DNA of 64,000 nt from Paenibacillus ginsengarvi (GCF_003626695.1 NZ_RBAH01000006.1:124001-188000), one strand, 5' to 3'. Counted from the stretch's first letter, positions 25,985 to 35,460 are shown. Notes: generated by a model from the sequence alone, not told the origin. Program-made: numbers and translations.

Positions 25985-27523
25985 ATGAAAAGAGTAATGT
26001 CCGCCGTACTGGTTGCGGTAATGGGCGGCGCGCTTGTTGCAGGCTGCGGCAGCGCGGATAACAAAGGGGCCGGCGGCAGTCAGGCGTCAACCGGAACAGA
26101 AGCAGCAGCGGGCGATTTGCGCGAGAAGGATCTTGTCAAGCTCGATGTCGTCATGATGAGCACGAACAAAGACGACAAAGAAGAAGTTACGAAAGCGATT
26201 AACGAAATCACAAGAAAAAAGCTGAACGTTGAAGTAAACCTCACGTTCATCGCTTTCGGCAACTACGTTCAGCAAACGACGATGATGCTGTCGTCCGGCA
26301 AAGGCGTCGACCTGCTGCCGATTTATATGACGCCGCTTGCTACGATGGCGAACAACGGGCAAATTCTTCCGCTGACGAAGCTGCTCGATAAATACGGCAA
26401 AGACCTCGTGAAAGCGATCGGGCCCGAGTATATTGAAAGCGGTCGCATCGGCGACGATATTTACGGCATTACGACAGGCCGCGATCTCGCCAAAGCATAC
26501 GGCTTTGAAATGAGAAAAGACCTTGCGGACAAATACAAGATCGACTACAAGAACATCAAAACGCTGGATCAGCTGGAAGAAGCGCTGACGACGATCCGCA
26601 AGAACGAGCCGAACGTCATCCCGGTCGTCCCTTCCAACGGCGAACTGGTGCGCAACTGGGGCTGGGATACGCTGGGCGACGACATGACCAACCTGGGCGT
26701 GTTGATGGATTTCGGCAAAGAGCTGAAAGTCGTCAACCTGTACGAAACGGAATTTTACAAAGAATTTATTACACGCATGAACAGATGGTATAAGAACGGG
26801 CTCATCATGAAGGACGCGATCAATAACACCGAAAACGCGGGCACGATGATGAAAGCGGGCAACGCCTTCGGCGGATTCGTCAACCTGAAGCCGGGCTTCG
26901 ACGTTCAGGAAACTAGAAATTACGGAACGGAAATCGTCGTATCGGAAATCGTTCCGGCCTATAAAACGACCTCCGACGTGCAAATGGCAACATGGGCGAT
27001 CAGCAACGGCACCAAAAATCCGGACGCGGCGATGAAGCTGCTGAACTTGATGTACACCGATCCGGAATTGGTCAATCTGATGATCTACGGTATCAAGGAC
27101 AAGCACTATGTGGAAGTAGGCAGCGCGGCGAACGGTCAGAAAATCATCGACTATTCGAAAGGACTCGACGGCTCCAATACCGGCTACAGGCCGAGCAGCG
27201 GCTGGCTGTGGCCGAACCAGACGATCGGTCACGTATGGAACGGCAACCCGGCCAACTATTGGGAAGTGCAAACCGAGTTTAACAAAACCGCGCGTCCTTC
27301 GGCCGCATACGGCTTCACGTTCGATTCGCGCCGTGTTCGCAATCAAATGACGGCGACGTCGAACGTCGTGGCGAAATACCATAAAGCGTTGATGAACGGC
27401 ATGCTTGATCCGGCCACGACACTGCCGGTATTCCAGAAGGAACTGAAGGCTGCGGGCATCGACGACATTATCGCCGCCAAGCAAACCCAGCTTGACAAAT
27501 GGGCTGCGGCAAAAAAGAAGTAA
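25985..27523 (+). CDS. Solute-binding lipoprotein with DUF3502-type C-terminus
   Basis: A 512-residue extracellular lipoprotein. The signal peptide ends with lipobox VAGC (Cys about 21) and a Gly/Ser-rich linker. The binding fold follows (LDVVMMSTNKDDKEEVTKAINEI; MMLSSGKGVDLLPIY; YGITTGRDLAKAYGFEMRKDL; VQMATWAISNGTKNPDAAMKLLNLMY). The last third (about 385-512) fits the DUF3502 extension found in LplA-like binding proteins. AAGGAGGGT precedes the ATG. It is the first gene of an apparent operon with two LplB/LplC-type permeases and a YesM/AraC system. Relatives of this type bind oligosaccharides; the exact ligand is unknown. Confidence 0.92.
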   Translation: MKRVMSAVLVAVMGGALVAGCGSADNKGAGGSQASTGTEAAAGDLREKDLVKLDVVMMSTNKDDKEEVTKAINEITRKKLNVEVNLTFIAFGNYVQQTTMMLSSGKGVDLLPIYMTPLATMANNGQILPLTKLLDKYGKDLVKAIGPEYIESGRIGDDIYGITTGRDLAKAYGFEMRKDLADKYKIDYKNIKTLDQLEEALTTIRKNEPNVIPVVPSNGELVRNWGWDTLGDDMTNLGVLMDFGKELKVVNLYETEFYKEFITRMNRWYKNGLIMKDAINNTENAGTMMKAGNAFGGFVNLKPGFDVQETRNYGTEIVVSEIVPAYKTTSDVQMATWAISNGTKNPDAAMKLLNLMYTDPELVNLMIYGIKDKHYVEVGSAANGQKIIDYSKGLDGSNTGYRPSSGWLWPNQTIGHVWNGNPANYWEVQTEFNKTARPSAAYGFTFDSRRVRNQMTATSNVVAKYHKALMNGMLDPATTLPVFQKELKAAGIDDIIAAKQTQLDKWAAAKKK

Positions 27524-27561
27524 ACGGAACGCCTCTTGAGCGATAAGGAAGGTGAACGTCA

Positions 27562-28503
27562 ATGAGCGTTGCGTTAAAGGCGGACAGACCGAAGCGCAAG
27601 ATGAACCACAAGCGTTTTATCCCCATGTACCTGATGATGCTTCCGGGCCTGCTCTATTTGCTGATCAACAACTACATCCCGATGGGCGGCATTATTATCG
27701 CCTTCAAGCACGTCAACTGGAACAAAGGCATCCTGGCGAGTCCGTTCGCAGGCTTCAGCAATTTCGAATACCTGTTCAAAACGAAGGAAGCCTGGATCAT
27801 TACCCGTAACACGATTGCGTATAACATAGTTTTTATCATTCTGGGGACGGTCCTTGCCGTTGCAGTGGCCATCCTCCTGAATGAAATTCGCTCGAAGTTC
27901 TGGAAGAAGCTCTATCAGACGATCGTGCTGCTGCCGTATTTGATCTCCATGGTCATTGTAAGCTATCTGGTATTCGCCATGCTCAGCTCCGAGTACGGGT
28001 TTGTCAACCACAGCATTATGGAGCCGCTCGGATTCGGCGATAGGAGCTGGTACACCGAGCCCAATTATTGGCCGTACATTTTGACTATCGTGCATATTTG
28101 GAAAACGTTCGGCTATAGCTGCATCATCTACTATGCGACACTGGTCGGGATCGACCGCGGGTATTACGAAGCGGCCGTCATCGACGGAGCGAACCGCTGG
28201 CAGCAGATCGTTCACATTACGCTGCCGGGACTCAAGGCGACAATGATCACGTTAGTCCTGCTGGCGATCGGCACAATTTTTTATTCCGACTTCGGCTTGT
28301 TCTACCAGGTTCCGATGGATTCCGGTCCGCTGTACGATGTCACCAACACGATCGATACCTATGTGTACCGCGGCCTGATCAAGCTGAACGACATAGGCAT
28401 GTCCTCTGCGGCAGGCTTGTACCAATCTTTGGTCGGTTTTATCCTGGTGTTTATCGCCAACCGGATTGTCGTCAAGTACAGCAAAGAGAACGCCCTATTC
28501 TAA
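27562..28503 (+). CDS. Sugar ABC transporter permease, LplB/YteP type
   Basis: A 313-residue permease with six helices. The start MKADRPKRKMNHKRF-like basic region is followed by helix 1 (about 22-42) and the typical KHVNWNKGILASPFAGFSNFEYLF segment. The EAA loop is GYYEAAVIDGANRWQQIVHITLPGL near 210-235. The end KYSKENALF is typical of LplB/YteP proteins. A binding-protein gene lies 38 bases upstream and the partner permease 17 bases downstream. It is in the cell membrane and must borrow an ATPase encoded elsewhere. Confidence 0.93.
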   Translation: MSVALKADRPKRKMNHKRFIPMYLMMLPGLLYLLINNYIPMGGIIIAFKHVNWNKGILASPFAGFSNFEYLFKTKEAWIITRNTIAYNIVFIILGTVLAVAVAILLNEIRSKFWKKLYQTIVLLPYLISMVIVSYLVFAMLSSEYGFVNHSIMEPLGFGDRSWYTEPNYWPYILTIVHIWKTFGYSCIIYYATLVGIDRGYYEAAVIDGANRWQQIVHITLPGLKATMITLVLLAIGTIFYSDFGLFYQVPMDSGPLYDVTNTIDTYVYRGLIKLNDIGMSSAAGLYQSLVGFILVFIANRIVVKYSKENALF

Positions 28504-28520
28504 GTAAAGGAGAGCCGGCA

Positions 28521-29408
28521 ATGGTCGAGAGTGGAAAAGCGTTTCCGATACTGGCGAATGTCGTGATGTTCGCTTTGATGATTTTCTGCTTGTTCCCGTT
28601 TGCGCTGCTGGTCGTTTCCTCCTTTACGGACGAGGGCACGCTCATTCGCAACGGATACTCGCTGTTCCCGGAGAAATTCGGCACGGACAGCTACGCTTAC
28701 ATGTTCAAGAAAATGGAGACGATCGCGAGAGCCTACTCCATTACGATTTTCGTATCGGTGGTCGGCACGGTGAGCAGCATGATTCTGACGACGCTGCTTG
28801 CCTATCCGTTATCCAGAAGAGATTTGCCGCACCGGGGGAAATTCGCCTTTTTCGTCTTCTTCACGATGCTGTTTAACGGCGGCCTTGTTCCCACCTACAT
28901 TATGTGGACCCGGTACTTGAATATCGACAATACGATCTGGGCCCTGATCGTACCGGCATTGCTGCTCAACGCATTCTATGTCATAATGATGCGTACGTAT
29001 TTCATGACGAGCATCCCGGACGAAGTGATCGAGGCCGGGCGAATCGATGGCGCAGGCGAGTTCCGCATCCTGTTCAGCGTCGTTCTCCCGATGTCGCTGC
29101 CGATGGTAGCCACCTTGTCCCTGCTGATCGGCTTGAACTACTGGAACGACTGGCGAAACGGTCTGTATTACTTGACGGACCCGAGCCTGTTCAGCGTGCA
29201 AAATATGCTCAATACGATGCTTCAGGACGTTCGCTTCCTGGCCAGCGGCGCAGCCGGCAGCAATGCCAGCGAAATCGCGGCCAATATGCCAAGCGTCGGC
29301 ATCAAGATGGCGATTGCCGTCGTCGGCGCCTTGCCGATCATGATTATTTACCCGTTTTTCCAGAAATACTTTGTAAAAGGGATTACCGTTGGAGCAGTCA
29401 AAGGTTAA
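28521..29408 (+). CDS. Sugar ABC transporter permease, LplC/YtcP type
   Basis: A 295-residue permease, the partner of the gene before it. It shows the family features: helix 1 near 12-33, SLFPEKFGTDSYAYMF, AYPLSRRDLPHRGKFAFFVFFTMLFNGGLVPTY, EAA loop VIEAGRIDGAGEFRILFSVVLPMS near 175-200, and the ending YPFFQKYFVKGITVGAVKG. AGGAGAG lies before the ATG. Together with the DUF3502 binding protein it forms a complete importer apart from the ATPase. Confidence 0.93.
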   Translation: MVESGKAFPILANVVMFALMIFCLFPFALLVVSSFTDEGTLIRNGYSLFPEKFGTDSYAYMFKKMETIARAYSITIFVSVVGTVSSMILTTLLAYPLSRRDLPHRGKFAFFVFFTMLFNGGLVPTYIMWTRYLNIDNTIWALIVPALLLNAFYVIMMRTYFMTSIPDEVIEAGRIDGAGEFRILFSVVLPMSLPMVATLSLLIGLNYWNDWRNGLYYLTDPSLFSVQNMLNTMLQDVRFLASGAAGSNASEIAANMPSVGIKMAIAVVGALPIMIIYPFFQKYFVKGITVGAVKG

Positions 29409-29499
29409 CCATAAGCGCCAGCACAGGGAAACTCGTTCTCTGTGGTGGCTTTTTCCTATCATTCGGAGCCCGCTCTCCCCCTGAGGCTTGGTGATCGCC

Positions 29500-31167
29500 A
29501 TGAAAAGAAGGAAGATCAGCGTTTCCTTCAAAATGAACGTATTTCGCAACCTGCTGCTCATTACGCTGCCGCTGATCGGCTTGCTGTCTGCCTATAACAT
29601 CTACTCCTACTACACGTTCAACGCCAAGTTCGTGGAATCCAATCAACAATCCCTTGCGCTCTACGCGCGGAACATGCAGATCGACTTGAATACGCTGGAT
29701 ACGTTTCTGACGCATCTCGTCATCAATAACGATAACTTCCGCTTGCTGAACGCCCCGGTCTCTCCCTTGCAGGCGCATCTTGCTTCGCACGAGATCATGA
29801 TCCAGCTCACGGCGGCGCTGAATTCCTATAAGGCGGCGGACGCCTTTTTTATATACAGTACGATGAACGGGACGTATCGCGATATTTTTGCCGAAGGGTA
29901 TTCGTATGAAGGGAAAGAAGCGATCCGCAGTTTAATGCGGGAGCTCGCCGAATCGCGCAAAAACTTTTACTACGGCGGCTGGGTCACGTACGAGGTGCAA
30001 GGCAAGTCTTATTTATTCCGGCTGCTTGGCAAAGATGGAACGTATGCGGCCGTCATGGTCGACTTTGCTCATATGTACACGCTGGACCTGGTGCATGAAG
30101 GCGTGGAGGTTGTTTATGCTACACAAGATCGGGTGGCGCTAACGAATCGGCAATTTGTTGTGGAACAGCGGTTATGGACCAACGATCACTATACGGTGGT
30201 CGGCGCTCCGATCGCCAATAGTGAAATTCAGTTGATATTTGCCGTGCCCAAGCCGGGCGTGTTCAAAGGCGGATTCGCGATCCTGTTCACCTTGTCGCTG
30301 GCAACCGTCTTGCTCGTTCTGATCCGGCTCGTCTTGCTGAACCGCTCCGTGCTAATGCCGTGGCAGCGGCTCGTGCTCCGTATCGGCAAAGGCTTTGGAC
30401 CGCAGCAACTGGAGGACTACCGGATTGAGGAATTCAGGCAGGTAGACGCGGCCTTCACCCAGATGACGAATGAAATCCAACAGTTGAAAATCGAAGCCTA
30501 CGAGCAGCAAATCCGGCGGCAGAAAGCGGAGCTTCAGCATTTGCAGCTGCAAATTCGCCCGCATTTTTATCTCAATTGTCTGAAAAGCTTGTACGGCATG
30601 GCGCAGCAGCAAAGCTTCGAGCGCATGCAGATGATGATTCTGGCGATCTCCAATCATCTTCGCTACAATTTTAAGGATAATTTGCAGCTCGTTTCGTTTC
30701 GCCAAGAGATGGAGCATGTCCAGAATTATATGCACATCCAGCATATCGCCCATCATATTCCGCCACTGTGCGAATGGCAGGTCGACCCGGCGCTGCTCGA
30801 CTTTCCCTTGCCGCCGCTGTCGATCCAAACCTTCGTCGAGAATAGCGTTAAATATGCGACAAAGCCGCAAGTGCAGCTTCAGATCCGGATCAAGGCCGTT
30901 TTGCTGGAAAGCGATGACGGAAACTATGCCGATATTACGATTCAGGATAATGGCAGCGGGTTCGACCCTTCGATTCTGGAGGAGCTGAACTGCGGCGATT
31001 CCACCATGTACACGGATATTCATGTCGGCCTCAGCAATTTGCGCCACCGGTTGTCGATGCTGTATGGAGACAAGGCTTGGCTGGCTTTTATGAATCAGGA
31101 AGAAGGGGCGGCGGCGGAAATGATTTTGCCGATATTTCCCCGGCAGAAGGAGGGGGATGCCGAATGA
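29500..31167 (+). CDS. YesM-type sensor histidine kinase
   Basis: About 555 residues. Helix 1 (about 15-37) and helix 2 (about 250-280) enclose an extracellular sensor domain. A HAMP-like linker, the His_kinase domain (LQIRPHFYLNCLKSLYG, phospho-acceptor His near 355) and a C-terminal ATPase domain (ENSVKYAT, DNGSGFDPSIL, HVGLSNLRHRLSMLYG) follow. This is the LytS/YesM class that regulates carbohydrate importers in Bacillus and Paenibacillus. In-frame TTG (29488) and GTG (29491) lie just ahead of the ATG at 29500; the ribosome site is weak, so the start is uncertain by a few residues. Its last four bases overlap the response regulator gene (ATGA). Confidence 0.92.
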   Translation: MKRRKISVSFKMNVFRNLLLITLPLIGLLSAYNIYSYYTFNAKFVESNQQSLALYARNMQIDLNTLDTFLTHLVINNDNFRLLNAPVSPLQAHLASHEIMIQLTAALNSYKAADAFFIYSTMNGTYRDIFAEGYSYEGKEAIRSLMRELAESRKNFYYGGWVTYEVQGKSYLFRLLGKDGTYAAVMVDFAHMYTLDLVHEGVEVVYATQDRVALTNRQFVVEQRLWTNDHYTVVGAPIANSEIQLIFAVPKPGVFKGGFAILFTLSLATVLLVLIRLVLLNRSVLMPWQRLVLRIGKGFGPQQLEDYRIEEFRQVDAAFTQMTNEIQQLKIEAYEQQIRRQKAELQHLQLQIRPHFYLNCLKSLYGMAQQQSFERMQMMILAISNHLRYNFKDNLQLVSFRQEMEHVQNYMHIQHIAHHIPPLCEWQVDPALLDFPLPPLSIQTFVENSVKYATKPQVQLQIRIKAVLLESDDGNYADITIQDNGSGFDPSILEELNCGDSTMYTDIHVGLSNLRHRLSMLYGDKAWLAFMNQEEGAAAEMILPIFPRQKEGDAE

Positions 31168-32720
31168 ACGTTCTGGTTGTGGACGATCAATACGATGTGG
31201 TGCAAGGGGTCAAAGCCGGAGTAGACTGGCAGTCGCTGCGAATCGAGCGCGTGTATCACGCCTACAGCGCGGAAGAAGCGAGAACCTTGTTGAAGGAGAA
31301 AGACATACATATTTTGCTGTGCGACATCGAAATGCCGATGGAAACCGGGCTGGAGTTATATAAATGGGTACGGGAGGCTTACCCGGCGCTGCAATGCATA
31401 TTCCTGTCCGCTCATTCCGAATTCGAATACGCCCAGGAGGCGCTGCAGCTCGGCTGCTTCGACTACATTTTGCAGCCGGCCAGCTATGAAACGATCCAGG
31501 CGTCGATCGAGCGCGCCATTCATAAAATTCATGCGAACGTACAGCTGCGGCAGCTTTCCGAATACGGCGCCTACTGGCGGGAAAACAAAGCGCATTTGCT
31601 GGAAAACTGCGTCCGCAGCTTCCTCGCCGATTCCGGACAGCATCATGAGCAGTTGCTGCGGGATCTGAACAATCTGGACGTCCGCGTAACGCCGCATACC
31701 CGGTTTTGCGCTGTACTCATCCAACTGACCAAACCGAGTGACCAGGCGGGCGGAGCTGAACTTACGCAGGAACTGACCCAGCTCACGGAGCCGTACCGGC
31801 TGCACTCGCTGCTTGTGCAGCTTGACGGGGTCAATTATTTGGCACTGCTGTACACAGAGAGCGCGTTCAGCGCTCCCGTCGAGCGGATGATGAACCAATT
31901 GATCGCGGCGGCGGAGAAGAAGCTGGCTTGTTTTATAGCTTGCTACGTTTCGAATGTAGGGTCCATTTCTATGCTGAAACAGCATTATCAGGCGCTCTGC
32001 CAAATGCGTCAGCACAATGTGGCGCTGTACAGCAAAGTGTTCACGATACAGCACATGAATCAGCCGAAAGATAATGCGTACTCGATTCCGGATATGCAGA
32101 GCTGGGCAATGCTGATCGCGCACGGCAGCAGTAAAACGGTCCGCGACGACATCCACAGCTACCTGCTGCGCCAGAAGCAGCTTGGCGTCATTACCGCCGA
32201 ATATCTCGCTCGCTTTCACCAGGACTTCATCCAGATGTTCCTGACGGCAGCCAAGCAGATGAAGCTGGACGCAAGCGATATTTTTTTCGGACGGTATGCT
32301 TACGCCGATTATATTCAGTCGTATACTTCGCTAGACAAGATGCTCGATCTGATCAATTTTGTGCTGGACTACGTGGAGGAAGAGACGATGGGCGCGCACC
32401 ACGCCCAAGACCCTGTCGAACGTGCCATCGCCTATATCAATCAGAACATCGAGAAAAACTGCAGCCGCGCGGAAATCGCCGAAGCGATCTATATTAATCC
32501 GGAATATTTGTCGCGCCTGTTCAAGAAGGTCAAGGGGATCTCGCTGAACGATTACATCGCGACGCAGAAAATGGAGATTGCCAAATCGCTGCTTTCGAGC
32601 ACGAGTATTCCCGTCCATCTGATCGCGTCCAAAGTCGGCTATTCCAACTTTTCCTACTTCTCGCAAGTATTCAAAAAATATTGCGGCCTTGCCCCGCTGG
32701 AGTATCGGCAGAAGGGATGA
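31164..32720 (+). CDS. AraC-type response regulator (YesN family)
   Basis: A 518-residue regulator: receiver domain (1-125, Asp54 in LLCDIEMPMETGLEL, FLSAHSEFEYAQEAL, YILQP), a helical middle part (about 130-400), and a C-terminal AraC/XylS double helix-turn-helix (about 415-515: AIAYINQNIEKNCSRAEIAEAIYINPEYLSRLFKK; SIPVHLIASKVGYSNFSYFSQVFKKYCGLAPLEYR). An upstream in-frame ATG at 31077 lies inside the kinase gene; the ATG at 31164 has AAGGAGGGGG ahead and gives the expected MNVLVVDD start. It should be phosphorylated by the kinase before it and activate the binding-protein/permease genes upstream. Confidence 0.93.
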   Translation: MNVLVVDDQYDVVQGVKAGVDWQSLRIERVYHAYSAEEARTLLKEKDIHILLCDIEMPMETGLELYKWVREAYPALQCIFLSAHSEFEYAQEALQLGCFDYILQPASYETIQASIERAIHKIHANVQLRQLSEYGAYWRENKAHLLENCVRSFLADSGQHHEQLLRDLNNLDVRVTPHTRFCAVLIQLTKPSDQAGGAELTQELTQLTEPYRLHSLLVQLDGVNYLALLYTESAFSAPVERMMNQLIAAAEKKLACFIACYVSNVGSISMLKQHYQALCQMRQHNVALYSKVFTIQHMNQPKDNAYSIPDMQSWAMLIAHGSSKTVRDDIHSYLLRQKQLGVITAEYLARFHQDFIQMFLTAAKQMKLDASDIFFGRYAYADYIQSYTSLDKMLDLINFVLDYVEEETMGAHHAQDPVERAIAYINQNIEKNCSRAEIAEAIYINPEYLSRLFKKVKGISLNDYIATQKMEIAKSLLSSTSIPVHLIASKVGYSNFSYFSQVFKKYCGLAPLEYRQKG

Positions 32721-32732
32721 CTCATCCATAGA

Positions 32733-32775
32733 TTGACAAAAAGAAAAGAAAGCATTATGATTGAAACGTTTCAAT
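32733..32775 (+). promoter_or_regulatory. lacI-type gene promoter with overlapping palindromic operator
   Basis: TTGACA (32733-32738), 17 bases, TATGAT (32756-32761): a near-consensus vegetative promoter. The perfect palindrome ATTGAAACGTTTCAAT (32760-32775) overlaps the -10 and start of transcription. Its central CG is typical of LacI-family operators. The same 16 bases occur again at 33867-33882. This points to autorepression. Confidence 0.85.
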
Positions 32776-32800
32776 GAATCCGTTTTCAGGTGAGTGCCCT

Positions 32801-33847
32801 ATGGTAAAGAAAAAAAGCCCGACGATTGTCGATGTAGCGAGAAAAGCCGGCGTTTCGATCGGAACGGTATCGAACGTGCTGAACCGGCGCAGCGATGTGC
32901 CTATGGCCGAGGATACCGTCTTGAAGGTGAACGAAGCGATCCGGCTGCTCGGATACAGGCGCAACGCGATTGCCGCCAATTTGAGCCGGCAAAAAACGTA
33001 TGAGCTCGGCATGCTGCTGCCGAGGTACGATGAATATTTCGTCAAATTTGCCGGTGAGGTCGAACAGATCGTGCTCGAAAAGGGCTATCATCTGTCTGTT
33101 TTCTCTGCGCCGGAAAAGCCGGAGCTGGGACGCAGGCATTTGGAGCTACTGCTTCAGCGGCGCGTGGACGGCTTGTTCTGCCACGGACTGGCGATGCCGC
33201 CCGATACGGCCGAGGCGATCATCCGGGAAGGGACGCCGCTCGTGCTGTTCAATGCCTGGGGCTGGCCGGACGATATCGATGCCGGGCGGGTGAATCTGGA
33301 TGTGGCGACGGCTTGCGCCGATGCGGTACTCCTGCTTCACGCGCGCGGCTGCCGGTCGATTTATTACCTGGGGAACCGAATGGCAGCCGCAACCGACGAG
33401 CAGAGAATGATCGGCTTCGCCGAAGGTGTGCGCAGGCTGGAGCAGTTGGGGGAGGGCGAATGCGCGGAGACTGGCGTTATCGATGTCGGACAGAAGGGGT
33501 GTTTGCAGGAGCTGCAACGCCTGATCGCCGAGCATGGGCCGCTTGGGCTGCTCGTATTCGACGATTTCAACGCTTTTTCCTACATGTCCAAGCTGCTTGA
33601 GGCCGGATGCCGCATACCGGAGCAGGTGAAAATCGTCGGTATCAACAATACCTCCATGAGCCGGCTTAGCTATCCGAGCATGACGAGCATTGCGACTCCG
33701 TACAAGCTTCAGGCGGAGGCTGCTGTCCGCATGATGATGGCGAGACTGGGGGCTGCCGGCGACGAGAGTGCGGAAGAGGAGTCCGCCGCGAGCCGAATCG
33801 TACAAATACCGCTAACCATCATAGAGCGGAAATCGACCGAGCGCTAA
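32801..33847 (+). CDS. LacI-family transcriptional regulator
   Basis: About 348 residues. The N-terminal LacI helix-turn-helix is TIVDVARKAGVSIGTVSNVLNRR (residues about 7-29) with the hinge helix LGYRRNAIAANLSR near 50-62. A periplasmic-binding-protein-like sensor fold follows (ELGMLLPRYDEYFVKFAGEVEQIVLEKGYHLSVFSA; RRVDGLFCHG; VKIVGINNTSMSRLSYPSMTSIATP). The in-frame ATG at 32774 falls inside the operator; the ATG at 32801 has AGGTGA seven bases before it and is chosen. Palindromes before this gene and after it (upstream of the binding-protein gene at 34100) suggest it controls itself and that gene. The inducer is likely a sugar. Confidence 0.92.
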   Translation: MVKKKSPTIVDVARKAGVSIGTVSNVLNRRSDVPMAEDTVLKVNEAIRLLGYRRNAIAANLSRQKTYELGMLLPRYDEYFVKFAGEVEQIVLEKGYHLSVFSAPEKPELGRRHLELLLQRRVDGLFCHGLAMPPDTAEAIIREGTPLVLFNAWGWPDDIDAGRVNLDVATACADAVLLLHARGCRSIYYLGNRMAAATDEQRMIGFAEGVRRLEQLGEGECAETGVIDVGQKGCLQELQRLIAEHGPLGLLVFDDFNAFSYMSKLLEAGCRIPEQVKIVGINNTSMSRLSYPSMTSIATPYKLQAEAAVRMMMARLGAAGDESAEEESAASRIVQIPLTIIERKSTER

Positions 33848-33865
33848 GTCTCTTTTTTTTAGTAA

Positions 33866-33883
33866 AATTGAAACGTTTCAATT
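33866..33883 (+). promoter_or_regulatory. Second LacI-type operator, before the binding-protein gene
   Basis: AATTGAAACGTTTCAATT (33866-33883) is a perfect 18-bp palindrome that contains the 16-bp operator at 32760-32775. It lies 18 bases after the regulator stop and overlaps a possible weak promoter (TTGAAA 33868-33873, CATATA 33891-33896). The rest of the 252-base gap to 34100 holds a leader with a small CTGCC/GGCAG hairpin and no gene. Confidence 0.8.
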
Positions 33884-34099
33884 ACCATTGCATATACCTG
33901 CTGCCGGGATGGCAGGAAGCTTGACGGAAAGGGGGTGAGGTCGCCTCTGGTAACGGGAGCGGCAATGCGAGACTTACGCTGACGAAAACTGCTGGAAGCC
34001 GAACTTTGCCCGGAATAGACGAGTATACAGTTGCCTGACGAAAGTATTGCATCTTTGGAATACGCTTACATCCAATTTTTTAATCAGGGGGTCTTTTAA

Positions 34100-35446
34100 G
34101 TGAAACGGAAAATTGCAGCTAGCGTATCGGTTGTATGTTTATCGGCCATGCTTGCCGCCTGCGGCAGCAGCGGCGGCGGGGGGGCGGCATCGGGAGGAGA
34201 CTCGGGCAAGTCCGGAGAGGCGTCGGCCGTTCCCGCTCCGCGCAAAGATCCGGTCGAGCTCTCGATCATAAACGGAATGAGCACGATGACCGAAGAGCAG
34301 TTCATGGACGAATACGGCAAAAAGATCATGGAAAAGTTCCCGCACGTGAAGATCAAGTACTACATCGGCAATTCGAGCAAAACGATGACGGAACGGATCA
34401 CGGCAGGAGAGCCGATCGACATTATTTTCGCCTCCAGCGGTTTGACGGTCGACAGCTTAATTGCCCATGGATTGGAATTTGACATTTCCAATTTGATCAA
34501 GACGTATCAATATGATTTGAACCGGATCGAGCCGACCTCGATCGAATTCCAGAAGAAACTTGCAAACGGCGGCATTTACGGGCTTCCGATCAACACGAAT
34601 ACGCTCGCGTTGTTTTATAACAAAGACATCTTCGACAAGTTCGGCGTCCCGTATCCGAAAGAGGGAATGACGTGGGATGAGATGTACGATTTGGCGAAGA
34701 AGATGAGCCGGCAAGAGGGCGGGATCCAGTATAGGGGCTTCGTCATGTCGTTCCCGCACATGTTCCGCTTGAACCAGCTGTCCGTTCCGTTTGTCGATCC
34801 GCAGACGAATAAGCCGACGTTCGACAGCGACGGGTTCAAAAAACTGACGGAAAACTTCGCGAGATTTTTCGCAATCCCGGGTAACGAAGGCAATGCCAGC
34901 ACAGTGCAAGGCTTGGCGACGCAGCGGAATTACTTCTATAAAGACAGAACCGCGGCGATGATCGCCGATTTGGGCGGGGCCTATACAAACCCAATCTTGA
35001 AAGATATGAACTGGGATATCGTACAGGTCCCGTCATTCAAGGACAAAATGGGCATCGGCACGCAAACGTACCCGACCTATTACTACATTACCGGAACGTC
35101 CAAGTACAAGGAGCAGGCGTTCGAAATCATATCCTATTTAACGACGGATGAGTTCCAGACGCTGCAGGCGAAGAAAGGATACGCCCCGATCGTCAAAAAT
35201 CCGGAAATTGCCAAGCAGATCGGGCAGGATACGGACGTGCTCAAGGGCAAAAACGTAAAATCGCTGCTGCCGGACAAGTTTGCTTCCCCGGTTATGTTGT
35301 CGAGACAATCGGCGGCGACGGAGACGGCGATGTACAAAGCGCTTGAAGACATCGTCCAGAACAAAACGGACATCAACTCCGCTCTTCGAACAGCGGCGGA
35401 AGCAGCCGACAAAGCGATCAAGGAGCTAGAAGCGAAAACCAAATAA
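34100..35446 (+). CDS. Sugar-type solute-binding lipoprotein (orphan, LacI-linked)
   Basis: A 448-residue family-1 binding protein. The signal peptide ends in lipobox LAAC (Cys about 21) followed by a Gly/Ser-rich linker. Fold markers are YGLPINTNTLALFYNKDIFDKFG near 158, TWDEMYDLAKKMSRQEGGIQYRGF near 195, and YYITGTSKYKEQAFEIISYLT near 330. It starts with GTG, with AGGGGG eight bases ahead. It is related to the protein at 20389-21696 and, like it, has no permease or ATPase next to it. The LacI-type operator in front suggests induction by the transported sugar. A terminator follows directly. Confidence 0.9.
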   Translation: MKRKIAASVSVVCLSAMLAACGSSGGGGAASGGDSGKSGEASAVPAPRKDPVELSIINGMSTMTEEQFMDEYGKKIMEKFPHVKIKYYIGNSSKTMTERITAGEPIDIIFASSGLTVDSLIAHGLEFDISNLIKTYQYDLNRIEPTSIEFQKKLANGGIYGLPINTNTLALFYNKDIFDKFGVPYPKEGMTWDEMYDLAKKMSRQEGGIQYRGFVMSFPHMFRLNQLSVPFVDPQTNKPTFDSDGFKKLTENFARFFAIPGNEGNASTVQGLATQRNYFYKDRTAAMIADLGGAYTNPILKDMNWDIVQVPSFKDKMGIGTQTYPTYYYITGTSKYKEQAFEIISYLTTDEFQTLQAKKGYAPIVKNPEIAKQIGQDTDVLKGKNVKSLLPDKFASPVMLSRQSAATETAMYKALEDIVQNKTDINSALRTAAEAADKAIKELEAKTK

Positions 35447-35460
35447 GCGAAGCAGCCTAA

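Noticed and set aside
32760..32775. CcpA cre site at the lacI-type promoter
   Set aside because: The distance between TG and CG is one base shorter than in cre, and the same exact palindrome recurs only next to this regulator's target. A dedicated LacI operator fits better.
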